Assembly: GCF_910596095.1 (NCBI RefSeq)
Contig: NC_056536.1
Coordinates: forward strand, 32,000,956 to 32,064,955
Length of the DNA: 64,000 nt
Direction of reading: 5' to 3'
Source: Thunnus maccoyii
Taxonomy: Eukaryota; Chordata; Actinopteri; Scombriformes; Scombridae
Shown: piece by piece, positions 32,701 to 44,220 of the stretch
Position numbering within the stretch: position 1 is the first letter of the stretch
Layout: each line of letters opens with the position of its first letter
Notes under the pieces: generated by a model
What the model was told of the DNA's origin: nothing
What the model saw: only the letters and a program-made list of their open reading frames with translations
Database searches by the model: none
Program-made: the position numbers and the translations under genes

Positions 32701-34070
32701 TTAAGCTAGAACACATTTAGTTTGTGGATTATAACCTTTTATTTTATATGTTCACCATGTAATTGCTTCTACAGGATCTCCTGGATAGATTAAGTAAAAT
32801 CCTTTACAATCATTACAGTGTTAAACGCAGTGATAGAGGTTTGTTTACTTCCACCTACAACACAGATTTGTCTATAGCCAGTGGTTGAAAGTAACTAAGT
32901 ACATTTACTCAAGTACTGTACTTAAGTTATTTTGAGGTACTTGTACTTTACTTGAGTATTTCCATGTGATGCTACTTTATACTTCCACTCCACTTCATTT
33001 CAGAGGGAAATATTGTTCTTTCTACTCCACTACATTTATTTGACAGCTTTAGTTACTTTTCAGATGAAGATTTGACACAATGGATAATATAACAAGCTTT
33101 TAAAATACAACACATTGTTAAAGATGAAACCAGTGGTTTCCAACCTTTTTGGCTTTTGACGTCTTACAAAAAGCAGTGTGTAGTCGGGGTCACATTTCAC
33201 ATGTCTATGAGTTGTTAAGAGCTCCACCAAATAGTGATTTTTCCCTCTAAACTTCTCACATGCTTTCATTTCAATAAATGTTCAAATGATCATTTATTAT
33301 ATGTTCAAAGTCCAAAAACTGAAAACAGTGTATCAGAACTTTGTTTTTTCTTCTTTCCTCTCCCACTAATCATCTCACGACCCCTCAGATTTATCTGCTG
33401 ACCCTTTGGAGGGGCCTGACCCCCAGGTTGGGAACCACTGGACTAAACTAGCTAACTGTATATAAAGTAGTTGAAACTAGCTCCACCTCCAGCAGCTACA
33501 ACAGTAACATGCTGCTCTAACACTGATGCTTCACTATTAATAATCTAATGACGTCATATATAATAATATATCAGTCAGAGGAACCAAACCACTACTTTTA
33601 CTGCAATACTTTAACTACATCAAGCTCATAATACTTATGCTAATAATACTTTTATTTAAGTAGGATCTTTGATTCAGGACTTTTACTTGTAATGGAGTAT
33701 TTTTACATTTCTATATTGTTACTTTTACTAAAATAAAGAATCTGAATACTTCTTCCACCGCTGTCTATAACAACAGTCACTGAGGCTTATGGGTACTGTA
33801 GTGTTCAGGGACTTTCCACAAAACAAATTCAGGGAAAAAAAAAAGAATTTTGATTTGTTGGGGAACATTTGAAGTCCATGGCCTTGACATTAATGTCTGT
33901 CTCTCTACCTGTCTGTCTGTCAGTGGTATAAGCTGGATGAGCTGTTCGAGCAGGAGAGGAATCTGAGGACAGCGATGACGAATCGAGCCGGTTTATTGGC
34001 TCTGATGCTGCACCAGACCATTCAGCACGACCCAATCACCACTGACCTGCGCTCCGCCAAGGACAGGTAG
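25404..34070 (+). CDS. cxxc1: CXXC-type zinc finger protein 1 (CFP1), CpG-binding subunit of the SET1 complex
   Basis: Fourteen coding exons, all with GT-AG introns and consistent phase: 25404-25406 (ATG only), 26492-26652, 26765-26865, 27005-27153, 28032-28187, 28323-28505, 28576-28677, 28759-28976, 30028-30235, 30326-30436, 31129-31178, 31275-31371, 32033-32185 and 33924-34070. They total 1839 nt, or 612 residues (human about 656). In order: Glu/Gly-rich start; PHD finger, residues about 42-89 (YCVCRKPD...[13 protein letters not shown]...WYCPSC); CXXC finger, about 139-190 ([13 protein letters not shown]...[17 protein letters not shown]); acidic and basic linkers; coiled coil, about 358-427; C-terminal Cys/His domain ending [19 protein letters not shown]1 binds unmethylated CpG through CXXC and H3K4me3 through PHD, and guides SETD1A/B. 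No disabling change is seen. Confidence 0.97.
25915..26410 (+). mobile_element. 5'-truncated hAT-type element in cxxc1 intron 1
   Basis: It matches the right part of the element at 32879-33763 (ACTTTTTGGCGGCTTACAAA, then TTGGGAACCACTGGAC) and ends with the terminal motif CTCCCACCGCTG at 26409. The left end is lost. Confidence 0.7.
26669..26731. repeat. (TATC)n microsatellite
   Basis: About 15 tetranucleotide units lie in cxxc1 intron 2, starting about 17 bp after the donor of the PHD exon. Confidence 0.97.
27154..28031 (+). other. cxxc1 intron between the PHD-linker and CXXC exons
   Basis: This 878-bp intron includes a diverged copy (about 27390-27600, reverse orientation) of the interspersed repeat at 19641-20170. 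The rest is unremarkable. Confidence 0.5.
28998..29735. repeat. Degenerate 10-13 bp tandem repeat in a cxxc1 intron
   Basis: Units of the type ACACCTGTAGC / ACACCTGTAAC run for about 740 bp, becoming more diverged after 29400. The tract starts about 20 bp after the donor of the exon ending at 28976. It explains the several long - strand open frames here, which are not genes. Confidence 0.95.
30520..30990. repeat. 34-bp minisatellite, about 13 copies, in a cxxc1 intron
   Basis: The unit contains TTCCTTTAGGGTCCCCAGAA followed by GTCAGGTGTGTCAC. Copies vary at a few positions. It lies in the intron between the exons ending at 30436 and starting at 31129. Confidence 0.93.
31372..32032 (+). other. 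cxxc1 intron, nothing recognised
   Basis: There is no repeat or coding signal beyond AT-rich intronic sequence. Confidence 0.5.
32186..32878 (+). other. First part of the last cxxc1 intron, nothing recognised
   Basis: This is intronic sequence between the penultimate exon and the full hAT-type element. Confidence 0.5.
32871..33771 (+). mobile_element. Full-length non-autonomous hAT-type element in the last cxxc1 intron
   Basis: The element is 32879-33763. It starts CAGTGGTTGAAAGTAACTAA and ends GAATACTTCTTCCACCGCTG. Flanking 8-mers TCTATAGC (32871-32878) and TCTATAAC (33764-33771) differ at one base, which fits an aged 8-bp target-site duplication. It is about 885 bp with no transposase. 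It ends 160 bp before the last coding exon. Confidence 0.85.
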
Positions 34071-34260
34071 ACAGACAGGTAGAAATATGGAGAGAAACAT
34101 AGACAGGTAGAGAGATTTATGGAAAAACAGACTACAAATACTCTCCCAGATATATCTGGATCATTGTCTTTTGTATTTTCTTTAAAGTGTGTTTTAATAT
34201 TTCAGTCGGTGATCCATAGATGCATTGTGGGAAGCAGAGGCTGAACTTGGAAAACATTTA
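34071..34260 (+). other. cxxc1: Probable start of the cxxc1 3' UTR
   Basis: This directly follows the TAG stop. I could not pick out a convincing nearby AATAAA, so the 3' end is not placed. Confidence 0.3.
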
Positions 34261-35530
34261 GCTTTAACAAAAAACAAAAATTTAAGACCTCATAATCTCT
34301 CATAATTATAACTTTTGTATTTGAATCTCATAATTATGAGAAAGCATCTTATAATTTGGAGATCTTTATCTCTGTATCTTACCGTTATTATACAATCTTT
34401 TAATCACAACAAGCTGATGTTTTAAATACATAATCAGGTTCAAGATAGTATTAAGATTTTGTAATAAGACAAAGATCTTGAAATTATTAGATAGTTCAGT
34501 TGCAAATATGAAATAATGGTAAGAGAAGGACTGTGTCATTAATTACGATTATGAAGATTTTGACTAGGTTTTGATAAAATTACAAGATAAGATCTGTTAA
34601 TTGAGACAAGGATCTTAAAATTATGAGATTTATTTTGTAATTAAAAGATATACATCATGTAATTACAAGGAGAATTTCTTTGTAATTTTGACAGTTTTCT
34701 TCTTATTATAAAATACTAATTCACATATTTATAAAATATGGATCATGTAATTACAAGATAAAGTTTCCCTAATTATTAGATACAAACCTTGTAATTATAT
34801 CATAATCTTGAGTGTTTTTTAATAATTGTAAAATACAGTAATTTTGAGTCAAGAATCTTAAAAATAGGATTTTTTCGACACTGTAAGATATATATGATGT
34901 ATATCTTCAGAAGATAAAGATCTTGTAATTATGAAATAATTTCACTGTAATTATGTTATAGATTCCTTGTTATTATGAAATATTTTGTAATTAGATGATA
35001 ACAGATAATCTTACAATATTTATGTGATATGGAGCTTGTTATTACAAGATACTTGTAATTATAAGCTCTAAAACTTATTTTGTGTATTGATGAGAAACAA
35101 ATCTTGCAAGATCAGACAAAATAAAGATCTTGTAATTACAAAAGAATTTTGTAATTATGAGATTTTTTCCTAATTGCAACATATTTCGCTTTATCATGTA
35201 ATTACAAGATAAATATCTTGTAATTATGAGATAATTTTAGTATTATTAGGATTTAGTTTTCTTGAAATACTTTGATTATATGTATGAGATATGGATCTTG
35301 TAATTAGAAGATAATGTCTTCATAATTATGGCATAGTTTTCATATAATTATGAGATACACATCTTGTAATAATGGAACAAAGATCTTGTAATTATGAAAG
35401 TAAGTATATCATAATTATGAGATTATTGTATTATTATTTTGACGGGATCTTGTGATTTGGAATTAAGATCATTAAGTCATAATTATGAGAAACGTGACAC
35501 ATAATTATGCAATGTGTCCATCTTTTTCTT
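34261..35530. repeat. Diverged tandem repeat of AATTATGAGAT / CTTGTAATTA type
   Basis: About 1.27 kb is dominated by short units such as ATCTTGTAATTATGAGATAA, often in mutually complementary forms. It is very AT-rich. A second block at 36440-36735 repeats the part at about 35005-35290 closely. Confidence 0.8.
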
Positions 35531-36114
35531 TTTTAGTGGAATGAAATTAGGGTTTTCATGCTCACTGAAACTGTGAGTTTCTTCTCCATGCAGCACATAG
35601 GTAAACCAGCAGATGACGTGTAGGAGGAGTTTTTAATAATCAGAAGTAAACACAGTGTTTATGTCCACATGTGGATGCTCATCAATAAACAAACAGTATT
35701 AACGCTACAGTTCGACTCAGTAATGAAGCTGAGAAATGACTCTAAATGCTGCTGCAGACTTCAGAAGCTTCTTAAAAGAAACACACCAGTGACCTCTAAT
35801 TTTCTGAGAAACACTACACTACCCACAATCCACTGCAAAACACTACAAAACGCTCCACCTGTGTTTCTGTAGGTAAGCTGGCTGAGTGAAAGGTTTCTGA
35901 TGTCACAGTCGCTCATCCTGTAGAGATGGACAAAATAACAAGAACACTAAATGCAGCTAAAATTTTAATATTCTGTTTTTATTGCACTTAGTTTTTATCC
36001 TGATGTTGTTCTTATTGTTACTTTTTAAATATCTGTCATTTTTTATCAGTGTTATTTTGTATCTTTTGATCATGTTATTGCTCTCTGCTCTCTGTGTCTC
36101 TTCATGTTGTTGTA
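35531..36114. other. Intergenic, nothing recognised
   Basis: No coding signal was found. The ORF at 35669-35872 has no recognisable motif. Confidence 0.4.
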
Positions 36115-36960
36115 TTCAAACTGATGCTTCATTAAAAGCTGATGATGTTTAATTATTTCTGCCAGTTTTTTTTCTTGTTTTATAGAAGACTCTCTAGTCC
36201 TTATAAAATAAAAATGTTAAAATCAAATTGTTCAACCGGAGTTATAAAAACAAAACAAAATGAGACTGTTATTGTTTTTCATTCTTATTGAACATGGAAC
36301 AAAAAACAATACAGATTCATCAATTCATTTCAAGTTCATGTTTAAAAAATATCAACATAATGAAAATAAATAAAGCAAATGACATAAAATGTACATAGTA
36401 CAGGATTTACAAAGAGAAACAATAACCAAGATGTTTAAATGATAACACAGATAATCTAATAATATTTATGTGATATGGAGCTTATTATTACAAGACACTT
36501 GTAATTAGAAGTTCTCAAACTTATAGCGTGTAATGATGAGAAACAAATCTTGCAAGATCAAACAAAATAAAGATTTGTAATTGCAAAAATAAGAATTTTG
36601 TAATTGAGAAATTGTAATTGTAAATGAGATATTTTTCCCAATTGCAACATATATAGCCTTATCATGTAATTACAAGATAAATATCACGTAATTACATGAT
36701 AATTTTAGTGTTATTAGGATTTAGTTTTCTTGATTAAATCAGCTTCATTAAAAGCTGATGATGTTTAATTATTTCTGCCACTTTTTTTCTCGTTTTATAG
36801 GAGACTCTCTAGTCCTTGTAAAATAAAAATGTTAAAATCAAATCGTTTATACTAACTGGAGTTATAAAAACAAAACAAAATTAGACTGTATTATTGTTAT
36901 TCATTCTTATTGAACATGGAGCAAACAACAATACAGATTCATTAATTCATTTCATTTCAT
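36115..36960 (+). repeat. Duplicated block (about 0.2 kb plus 0.3 kb segments)
   Basis: Positions 36125-36335 and 36745-36958 are near-identical (TCTCTAGTCCTTATAAAATA against TCTCTAGTCCTTGTAAAATA). The stretch between them repeats part of 35005-35290. A local segment has therefore duplicated in tandem, with one arm keeping AATTATGAGAT-type repeats. Confidence 0.75.
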
Positions 36961-37740
36961 TCAGACTCCTGGTCTGTGGAGAAAAGTAACTTCTTGTTGG
37001 TCTTCAGACTGGATCGCTCTGATGTCTTCCATGTGCTCTGAACTGGCAGCTTCTCTGACTTTATACATGGGGCACACCAGGCCCAGGTGTGTCTCATCCT
37101 GCTAATCAGCCTGTCCTCAGGTACCTGCCCCTAATTTGGAGTGCATGCGTATACCTTCATGGTAAATGCATTGAAAAGAAGAGTCAGCGACTTTATTCTG
37201 TCAGATGTCTCAATTTCCAAAGACAAATGTTGCAGTATGAAACTCTTACCTGAGGAGAGGCTCTGACATCTTTATTCTACCTGAGCACATCAAATACAAT
37301 ACACAGAGTATATTATACATCCATGGCATATACAGAAAACATATATGGAAATTAGATTAACTGGATTATAGTCACAGGAAGCATAAAGCATGTTATATGT
37401 CTCCCTTATAAATTACAACATACCACTAAATGATGAGGGACATTACTTTATTCTCTCATTTTGGGTCGGAAGAAAAAAACCTTACAAATGCTAACATATT
37501 TGAGTTCAGGACAACCCTGACTACACTAACCTAAAATCAAACATTTTCAGTGTATCATTTTAGAAAATTTACAGATTAAATGTCCCACATTTGTACCTTG
37601 AAATGGCTTCCTTTCTGAAACTGGTAAATATAAATGATTTAATTACTTTTAATAGACTGTTTGTCTGCATGGCAACAGTCTCTTAAGGTCATTGAGTGTC
37701 TCTTTCACGTCTCTGCCAATGGACTCAATCTAGGGAGAAG
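36961..37740. other. Intergenic, nothing recognised
   Basis: No gene or clear repeat was seen. Confidence 0.4.
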
Positions 37741-37799
37741 GATTTATATTTTAAGTCACTTTACGGCTGGTGTGATCCTCTTAGGGGAAAGAGAAGACG

Positions 37800-38530
37800 T
37801 TTGAGGTAACTTCCCAGATAGAATATGGAAGTGGGCCACTTCAGGCAATGATACGGCACTGCTGGCCTTCTTCTGGCCCGGACAAAATTGGTGTGAGCCT
37901 GAAGTGGCCTATCTGTAAAATAACACATATGGCCCAAATATCCCAAAACAAATGTGGGCAATTTTTGGCAAAGGTGTGGTGCTCTTGGCGATGTGCAAAC
38001 TGGATGTGACCCTAAAGTCGCCCATGTGATACATAGTGAATATGGCCCAGATATCACAAAACAAATGTGGGCCACCTTTGGCAAAGATTAGGCACAGTCG
38101 ACAATAGTTAATGGAGGTGTAAACCAAAAGTGGCCCACATATGGTGCAGCAAATGTGGCACGGTTTTCTTAAACATATCTGGGCCCATTCTGGAAAATAT
38201 ACAATACAGCTGGCACTGGCTAATCAGGGTGTGAGCCTAATATGGCCCATATTTGAAATGGTGAATATGGCCTAAATATGGTTGAACAGTATTGGGCCAC
38301 TATAGGTAAAGATGTGGCACAATTGGTACTGACTAATCTGGAAGTGAGCCTAAAATGGTCCGGATATGATATGGTGCATATGGCCCAAATATTTTACAAC
38401 AATCTGGGCCAGTTCTGGCAAATATACGACACAGCCCAGATGGCAAAATTGATGGCCCACATTCGTCACTTTCATGTGGCCCGCATACCGCATGGAATGA
38501 TGGCACTTGGACGGTCCACTCCTGTTTGCC
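37800..38530. repeat. Diverged tandem repeat rich in TGGCCCA / GGGCCA
   Basis: Phrases such as TATGGCCCAAATAT, CTGGGCCA and GGCAAAGATGTGGCAC recur about every 60-70 bp with drift. It resembles a satellite-like repeat common in fish. The ORFs across it are not genes. Confidence 0.7.
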
Positions 38531-38586
38531 AGATCCGAGCCACAAGCAAACCATAGCAATGCCACATGTAAACCAAAAACTGAACA

Positions 38587-39284
38587 AATTAAAGCTGCAA
38601 GGAGCGTTGAACGTGCCCTCGCACCTTTGTGCATGTCAGGCCGCAGCGCAGTCGAAGGTCTTCTGTCATGTAGATGTCTTCAGACCCGGGCTGTTTTTAG
38701 ACAATATAAGAAGGAGATAAACATCACTTCCTTTGTCCACTGTTTTGCCCGCTGCTGGGGCTGCTTCGCTGAAATTTCGTAGGGGGCGCTATTCAGCCAG
38801 TTTGCATCACTGATGGAATATTGTCATGTAGACGTGTTCAGGCCGGGAGTCTTATCAAACATGTAAAGTTTGGTGCAGACTGGAGCATTTACAATAAAGT
38901 TATAGCAGCTTCCTCTGTCATGGCGAAGCATCAAATCTCAATGGTGCGAGGATGAGAATTTTCTGCAAGGTGAGACATGTCTGTCTTGCTCACACCAGTG
39001 GCATCAAAATCATGCAAGTTTTGGGCCCATTTACTTGAATTTCAACTAGTAAACAGAAAACTCTTGATGAGTTTGTGTGTAAAACAAATTAATTTCCTAA
39101 TTTTCATCAAGTCTATTTTTAGAAAAGTAAAGACCTTTAACCCACATGACCTGGTGAAAGTTTGATTGAAATGTGTACTGTCAGGTGTGGAGAGACAATA
39201 AGTAACTGCAGCTGGACACAGAAAAATACTCATACATTTGAAAGGAGAGTGTGAGCGAACCGCTAGGTGCTCGGGCCCTAATAA
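38587..39284 (+). mobile_element. Interspersed repeat, left arm of an inverted pair
   Basis: It starts AATTAAAGCTGCAAGGAGCG and ends GGTGCTCGGGCCCTAATAA. It is matched in reverse complement by 41497-42087 and in part by 61180-61460. I recall the terminal motif as a frequent fish repeat, but I cannot name the family. Confidence 0.65.
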
Positions 39285-39512
39285 CTGCAGTACAGAGCTA
39301 CAAATTTTAGTTTTGATGGTATTTTTCTACAGCACTTTATCACTAAACTCACTCCATTTTTTCCCTTCCCCTCATAGGTCATCCCCACTACTGAATTATA
39401 ATTATAAATGATAATGACACCAAACTTCTTACAAAGTTTGTAAATAATCTACTGTATGTATATGGGCCTTTCTGCCGTATCCTACAAAAATGAGCTGCAT
39501 TCAACCCCCACA

Positions 39513-39770
39513 CCAGTGGCGGCTGGTGACTCAAAAAATTGGGGAGGACAGGAGGAAAACCAATATGGAATCTTACAACAAACCGCATCAAACTATATCA
39601 TTGTCCCCCACCTGATGAAATTGGAGGGGTGGGGGGCAATGTTATATGCCAATAAAACAATTTGCTTTTAAAAACAAAAACCCCTGAGTGGTGTAAAGGC
39701 TGCTTCTTTAAAGATATTTAGCATATACATATTGTTTCTAAACAAAGAAGAGCTCACTTTAGCCATGTGG
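39513..39770 (+). mobile_element. Fragment of a dispersed DNA-transposon-like repeat
   Basis: It begins CAGTGGCGGCTGGTGACTC. It shares blocks (TATCATTGTCCCCCACCTGA; GGCTGCTTCTTTAAAGA) with the sequence behind each truncated C1q exon (43150, 48415-48660 and 56450-56690). It is therefore the likely source of the material that interrupts those exons. Confidence 0.55.
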
Positions 39771-41490
39771 TTCAGATGTGTGATTTTACCAACAAAGTGA
39801 CATTCAAATTTATAGTATTGTTCTATTGTGACAACAGATTTATATTCTCATCAAAAACAGACAAGATATCACATGATTTACATGCGTTTCCTATGTATTT
39901 TCTTAGTATACAGAAATATATAAAGTACCACAAAATTTATAATGTGATACAGTAACAGATCAGTGCTGAATACTAGAAAGACTGAACACTAAAACATTCA
40001 CAGATCTGAAAGTGTAGGTTCACATCAGAAAGTATTAATGCATGTATCAAATACATGACTTAAACACTCTTATCTATGTGCACGACATACAAAAATATAG
40101 TCTACAAAGCTGACATGTTAACACAAGGAGTGCAACGGATCATTAAAGTCACGGTTCAGATCACATCACATATTTGAGTCACGGATTGGATAATTTTTAG
40201 GATCAGCAAAAAAAAAAAGGGGGAGACAAATAAAACTTTGTTTTCTATTTATTCTGTATCACATTTGCAACACGAAACAGCAATGAACTTTTGCCCATGG
40301 TCTTAAATGAAAACATTCAAGACAAACAACATTTAAGATGTCAAATGTTTAAATAAAATAAAATAAAATATATGAAATATTCAATGCTCAAATATTGCAA
40401 TATGAGGCATGATACCTTCCTCTTTTAAACACGGTAGTGAATGAAACAGCCTCTGTCCACATCATCAAAACTTGATGATAACTTAGAAACATGAACACAC
40501 TCTTGTCCTGCAGCCACAAAACAAACATTCACCGCTAATGTCAGTTAGCAGCTAGATGCTAATTAGCTAACAGAAACTGTCAGAAGCAAGCAGCCAGACC
40601 TCCTGCACACTCATTCACTAATCACACAACATCAACAGGTGACTGAACAACCACTCAATTAAAAACGGGATCAATTCCACATGAATGAGTGAGTCCAGAC
40701 AGCTCACTGTAACTTCAACAAGCAAACTACCCACAACACATTATATATATGTCTCTGCTGCATTCGTGTTAAGGAGATAAATTCACACAACAGCCACACA
40801 GAGAGACATTTAACCATCAGAGATGAAATTAGCGACCAAAGAGACAGAGGGAGAGAAGCTGTATCTGACTCACGTTATCTGATGTCCTCTTCTTTCTATC
40901 AAGGAGATGAAGTATTCATGTCATAACATCCATTTGTGACTGTTGGTCATCTTATTTGTTAGTAAACAGAACTTTATGGCTGCTGCTTAACCAGTCTGAT
41001 ATCATTTGCAACAATGACAAACAAGCTAACTCTCCTGGTTGTTTCTTCGGTTGCTTCTCTCTCCAGCTGCTCCCTGGCGGTGTCCTGCTGCTGCTGCGCT
41101 GCACAGTCCAGATAATTTCTCCCATTAGCTTAACAACAGTCCTTAACAGTCCTTCCATGGATGTAAAAAATGTGGTTTTTAATGTAAGATTTGGCCAAAG
41201 TCATGGGATTTATGAGGATATTTCACAAGAAGAGTACCTTAAAATCCTGCTCTCCAGCTGCTCCTGATGATGTCACTCCCTCAGTGCTGTGACACATTTC
41301 GCAATACACACTCATTATAAAATCACAGGAGGAGCAAGAAAAGACTTTAAAACTCACACCCTAATATCGCCAAAACAGTAAAAGATAGAAAACACATGTA
41401 AACTCAAGATTTGTAGGTTAACATTGTGACTCATTTAAAGTTCAAATGAAGTTTGTGTCCAAAACTATGTGGAAGCAGTAAATGATCGAA
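39771..41490. other. Spacer of the inverted repeat pair; no gene recognised
   Basis: AT-rich sequence. The open frame at 40956-41267 has no recognisable domain. Confidence 0.4.
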
Positions 41491-41496
41491 AAAGTG

Positions 41497-42090
41497 TGGG
41501 TTTGCTCACACTCTCCATTCAAATATATGAGTATTTTTCTGTGTCCAGCTGCAGCTACTTATTGTCTCTCCACACCTGACAGTACACATTTTAATCAAAC
41601 TTTCCAGGTTATGTGGGTTAAAAGTCTTTACTTTTCTAAAAATAGACTTGATGAAAATTAGGACATTAATTTGTTTTACACACAAACTCATCAAGAGTTT
41701 TCTGTTTACTAGTTGAAATTCAAGTAAATGGGCCCAAAACTTACTTAATTTTGATGGCACAGGTGTGAGCAAGACAGACATGTCTCACCCTGCAGAAAAT
41801 TCTCATCCTCACACCGTTGAGATTTGATGTTTCACCATGACAGAGGACGTTTCTATAACTTTATTGTAAATGCTCCAGTCTGCACCAAACTTTACATGTT
41901 TGATAAGACTCCCGGCCTGAACACGTCTAAATGACAATATTCCATGAGTGATGCAAATTGGCTGAATAGCGCCCCCTATGAAATTGCAGCAAAGCAGCCC
42001 CAGCAGCAGGAAAAACAGTGGACAAAGGCTGCGGCCTGACGTGTGGGGAGGCGCGAGGGCCTGTTCAACGCTGCTTGCAGCTTTCATTGA
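41497..42090 (-). mobile_element. Interspersed repeat, right arm of an inverted pair
   Basis: It is the reverse complement of 38587-39260 with moderate divergence, for example TTTGTTTTACACACAAACTC against GAGTTTGTGTGTAAAACAAA. The arm-to-arm spacing is about 2.2 kb. Confidence 0.65.
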
Positions 42091-42399
42091 AATGACTGTT
42101 CTGAGTAGGTTATTGCTTGAGTTGCAGCTCACACAGCAGAACTGTCTGTCATGTTTGTCCAGACTAACAGCCAGTGGTTTTATAGGCCCACATCTATTTA
42201 TATGGGATTAGATTCATCCATGTAACTTTTATATCAGCTTTATGATGGATATGCTGTATATTTCCATTTTTAGTTTGGTAGTTTGACCAGAGAGTATCAG
42301 TCATCAGCCATTTATGTATTTAGCAGAGACAATATGAGATTTGACATCTGGCTGTTGATCAATTATTAATCTGCTTATTAATTTTGCCTTCTATTGCAG

Positions 42400-42580
42400 A
42401 TCTTCTAGTCAGAGTAACAGCGTGTGAAAATAAGAGCACAGGTCGGCCCACATGTCAAAAATCATGTAAAAAAAACTTGAAACCTGCTGACAATAAACAT
42501 ACTTCACAATAATATTAATGTTAAGCATTAAATTCACAGTGTTGGAGGCCAAAATGATCTCTGCAACACACAAGATTTGA
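42400..42580 (+). pseudogene. Relic of C1q-family stalk exons
   Basis: Positions 42400-42441 form a 42-nt cassette with acceptor ctattgcag, encoding DLLVRVTACENKST in phase 1-1. That is the same size and phase as exon 2 of the intact genes. A second cassette starts at 42540 (VLEAKMISAT...) and runs into a stop after about 12 codons. No C1q domain or signal peptide belongs to it, so it is a leftover of an older gene copy upstream of the cluster. Confidence 0.6.
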
Positions 42581-42759
42581 AATAAAAGACTGACTATGAG
42601 GTTAAAATGCTGAATCTAAGCTTAATTTGTGGATATTGAAATCTGACTCTGGGAAAACCAACCCATACACACAGAAAGATCAGAGACTGAAATCCCACTT
42701 ATCTGCTGTTTAGTTCTGATGAGGATCTGATGATCATTCAACATAAAAGAACTTTTCAA

Positions 42760-43999
42760 GTCTGTCTTAAAACAACAGTCAGGTGTCTATATGAACACTG
42801 AAAGAGTTTTTCCTCACTGTAATCATTCCTCCTGTTCATACTGGATATTGAAAGATCCTCTTCAAATGTGCTTTCAATGTAAGTCATTGGGGCCAAAAGT
42901 CATTTTGTGCAAAATGCATTTAAAGGTTGATCTGAAGCTTATATGAGAGTGGAGGGGTGACAGAGAAAGATGTCACTCAACAGAGCTGTGCAGAGACCTT
43001 TAGAGGGGCAGTTGCTCAAAGTTAAAAAGGGGCACATGGAACAAGATTGTAAAACACCACATACACCAACATCATTTATAACATAACCTGTTGAACTATA
43101 GCAACTCATATTCAAGCAGAATGTAACATGGAATCTTACAGTAAACTGCATCATACTATATCATTGTCCCCCACCTGATGAAATCAAAGGTCCTGTAAAG
43201 ACCAAACAAAGAATGCACTTTTGATAAGATGACAATCTCTGATCCAGAGCATAACATATAGCTCTTCAAATCCCATAATTACACTGAAATTAAAAAACAA
43301 ACAAATTACAAGACACACAACAACTGGGATGGAAAGGGGATAATCTTTAAAGAATATAAAATACAGCTAAAAGTAACAGAGGGGTAGAGTTCAAAAGTAG
43401 TGCAAGAGACAGTGAGACAAAACCAGCTGCTACAGTCTTATCTTAAAAGAAACTAAACCACAAAAATATATTTTTTTGTATCTCACCTATTTCAACCTTT
43501 TAACAGCTTGTGAAAACATCATGATAACAGAGATGTTGTGTAATATTAGTACCTGTATTAAATGATTATTTATTTAATTATACTATATTACTATATTATG
43601 TCCTTTAGTTTATATTCAGATAACTGACTTCAAAACTATTTAAGTATTTAAACTATATGAAGTGGATATCTGACACATTTACAGTCTTTTTAGCATCAAA
43701 TTCCCTCTTTGTGTTTCCTCGGACAGTGTTTCCCTGTTGAGCTGCAGGTGGAAGTATAGTAACAAAAAGAGGAAGAGCTTCATATTAGCTTCAGATAAAC
43801 TTTTAAAGACATGTTTGCACAGAGGGAGGACTGTGGATTTTGTCCTCCATCACTTCCATTATAAGTGTATTTTGATATTCTAATGGTCAGTATGAACAGG
43901 AGGAATGATTTTGGCAAGAAAAACCTATTTTAGTGTTAATTTGGGCTCCTGACTGCTGTTTTAAGAGAGACTTGAAAGATTGTGAACCCGTCCTTTAAT
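42760..43999. mobile_element. Foldback element interrupted by other repeat material
   Basis: The left arm at 42763-42870 (AATCATTCCTCCTGTTCATA) and the right arm ending at 43999 (TGAACAGGAGGAATGATT, then AAGATTGTGAACCCGTCC) are inverted copies. Between them lie a small piece of C1q exon 1 (from 42942, GAGAGTGGAGGGGTGACAGA) fused to transposon-like sequence, and AT-rich sequence. The right arm ends about 150 bp before the TATA box of the first intact C1q gene. Confidence 0.6.
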
Positions 44000-44150
44000 G
44001 TTGTTATATTGAAGGACAGAACATCATTCTAACTTGTTGTTTTCTTTAAACTCAGTTCAGTGTTCAAGGATCTTTGGTGTTATTTTTATATTTGTTATCA
44101 GAGACACCTGTTTCATTCTCATACAGCAGTTCATTGACCTGTTTTATGTG

Positions 44151-44158
44151 TATATAAA
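44151..44158 (+). promoter_or_regulatory. TATA box of C1q-like gene 1
   Basis: TATATAAA lies 70 bp before the ATG. The surrounding about 150 bp (GACACCTGTTTCATTCTCAT to GTGTCAGACTGCATCTTGCT) is nearly identical before all five exon-1 copies, so it is the core promoter. Confidence 0.75.
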
Positions 44159-44220
44159 GACGAGAACTGAGCGAGACGTGTCAGACTGCATCTTGCTGTC
44201 TAAAGAGGTGATATTTCACA

